Source: Prevotella sp. (GTDB lineage: Bacteria; Bacteroidota; Bacteroidia; Bacteroidales; Bacteroidaceae). From it: a DNA stretch of 7,256 nucleotides. The DNA is taken from assembly GCA_021203915.1 (NCBI GenBank), contig JAJQAI010000237.1:1-7256 (forward strand), written 5' to 3'. A program made the translations under genes and the position numbers. The notes beneath the pieces are model-generated. The model worked only from the letters and a program-made list of their open reading frames with translations, had not been told where the DNA came from and searched no databases. The stretch's first letter is position 1, and every line of letters begins with the position of its first letter. This document shows, one piece after another, positions 7,219 to 7,256 of the stretch.

Positions 7219-7256
7219 AGATTAATAACTTATGTTTATACTTAAAATATTTATTT
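7219..7256 (-). other. AT-rich leader upstream of the first lipoprotein gene (window edge)
   Basis: These 38 bases contain only four G or C and no Shine-Dalgarno-like element. No acceptable match to the Bacteroidales promoter (TTTG, 19-21 nt, TAnnTTTG) is present. The very high A+T content fits an untranslated leader in this phylum, where A-rich leaders substitute for Shine-Dalgarno pairing. Whether the operon begins here or an upstream gene is co-transcribed cannot be decided because the window ends. Confidence 0.4.

Noticed and set aside
7219..7256. TATTTTAA in the right-end leader as a possible -7 promoter box.
   Set aside because: It matches only the TAnnTT part of the consensus, the DNA is almost pure A/T so such matches are expected, and the -33 region would lie outside the window.

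Overview
The window looks like part of a polysaccharide utilisation locus (PUL) from a Bacteroidota genome, most likely order Bacteroidales (Prevotella/Bacteroides-like). The evidence is a SusC/RagA plus SusD/RagB outer-membrane pair, lipoprotein signal peptides followed by acidic surface-export residues, A-rich translation starts that mostly lack a Shine-Dalgarno sequence, and AT-rich DNA. The genus is an inference. No rRNA, tRNA, IS element, CRISPR array or integrase is visible.

All three genes lie on the minus strand, so the operon reads from right to left. First is a 490-residue surface lipoprotein (7218-5746) with an Fn3-like N-terminal domain and a right-handed beta-helix resembling the DUF4957/DUF5123 families. 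After 25 bp comes a complete SusC-type TonB-dependent transporter (5720-2391, 1109 aa). After a further 18 bp comes a complete, long SusD-type glycan-binding lipoprotein (2372-174, 732 aa). About 50 bp past the susD stop is a strong imperfect hairpin with a T-run on the minus strand (80-121), read as the operon terminator. Positions 1-79 hold no gene I can support. The 38 bp at the right end (7219-7256) are a very AT-rich leader with no recognisable promoter.

Functionally this is a glycan capture and import unit. SusD and the beta-helix lipoprotein would sit on the outer face of the outer membrane and hold oligosaccharide. SusC would take it across the membrane, powered by TonB-ExbBD. No enzyme, regulator or inner-membrane transporter is inside the window. 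The DUF4957/DUF5123-type partner suggests pectin or a related uronate-containing glycan, but this is an association recalled from family knowledge and nothing in the window proves it. The least ordinary aspects are the lipoprotein-first gene order, the long C-terminal half of SusD, and the terminator that closes the unit with no enzyme gene behind susD.
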